A DNA stretch of 64,000 nucleotides from Streptomyces cellulosae. Its GTDB lineage: Bacteria > Actinomycetota > Actinomycetes > Streptomycetales > Streptomycetaceae. Within the stretch, counting starts at the first letter, position 1. Each line of letters starts with the position of its first letter. Positions 63,192 to 64,000 of this stretch are shown here, in pieces. The DNA lies in contig NZ_JOEV01000024.1 in assembly GCF_000721105.1 (NCBI RefSeq), forward strand, positions 62,001 through 126,000, in the 5' to 3' direction. The notes beneath the pieces are model-generated. The model was not told the origin of the DNA and did no database searches. It saw only the letters and a program-made list of their open reading frames with translations. Position numbers and translations under genes: made by a program.

Positions 63192-64000
<809 letters not shown>

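Overview
The window is high-GC actinobacterial DNA, almost certainly a Streptomyces chromosome. GC is near 70% with strong third-position G/C bias, Shine-Dalgarno sites are GGAGG-like, two promoters fit the TTGACN-17/18-TANNNT housekeeping form, an ATPase/XRE/DUF397 triad is present, and a dispersed Streptomyces intergenic repeat occurs at 61.35 kb. No rRNA, tRNA, integrase, transposase or CRISPR array was found.

Layout. 0-3.1 kb: a secreted S8 peptidase (C-terminus outside the window). 3.1-4.75 kb: a scar with fragments of a CASTOR/POLLUX-type ion channel and an MFS transporter. 5-13.4 kb: a Wadjet (type II-like) anti-plasmid operon, jetABCD, in which jetA and jetC each carry one frameshift. 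13.8-15.5 kb: a stand-alone HTH + N6-adenine methylase-like + HsdS-half-like protein with an altered catalytic motif (DPPA). 15.5-20.8 kb (minus): McrB, McrC and a UvrD-type helicase with a RelE-like N-terminus. 21-28.7 kb (plus, divergent from McrBC): a sigma-70 factor with a region-1.1-like N-terminus, then DISARM-type DrmA and DrmB and a small UvrD-like ATPase. 29-30.4 kb: an EcsC-like gene and a graveyard of gene fragments. 30.4-35.8 kb (minus): a TPR-like protein, a small protein, a GrpE-like protein and an Hsp70 carrying four inserted zinc ribbons. 36.1-41.3 kb (plus): Mrr-type nuclease, a second EXK nuclease read from a probable leaderless transcript, and a CoiA-like nuclease. 41.3-43.1 kb: the ATPase/XRE/DUF397 regulatory triad. 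43.1-58.9 kb (minus): a five-gene operon encoding a 2125-aa kinase-helicase-MZB-nuclease fusion, an SNF2 helicase, a PglX-like methylase, a small basic protein and a coiled-coil protein. 59.5-64 kb: ordinary chromosomal genes (panD, GNAT, Asp/Glu racemase-like, proline-rich peptide, gnd, Rpf-like transglycosylase).

About 54 kb (5-59 kb) is therefore a dense anti-phage/anti-plasmid island. The main unifying observation is a 15-bp palindrome, GTTGAC-NNN-GTCAAC, found at the heads of five separate defence operons (methylase-like gene, McrBC, sigma-DrmAB, Hsp70, kinase-helicase) and not noticed at the housekeeping genes. It suggests that one regulator co-controls several otherwise distinct systems. 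Regulator candidates inside the island are the HTH/methylase-like protein at 13.8 kb and the sigma factor at 21 kb. The most novel-looking systems are the 43-59 kb operon, which resembles a DISARM/Druantia relative with a fused Ser/Thr kinase, and the zinc-ribbon Hsp70 operon. Functional statements come from motif recognition by eye; no database search was run.
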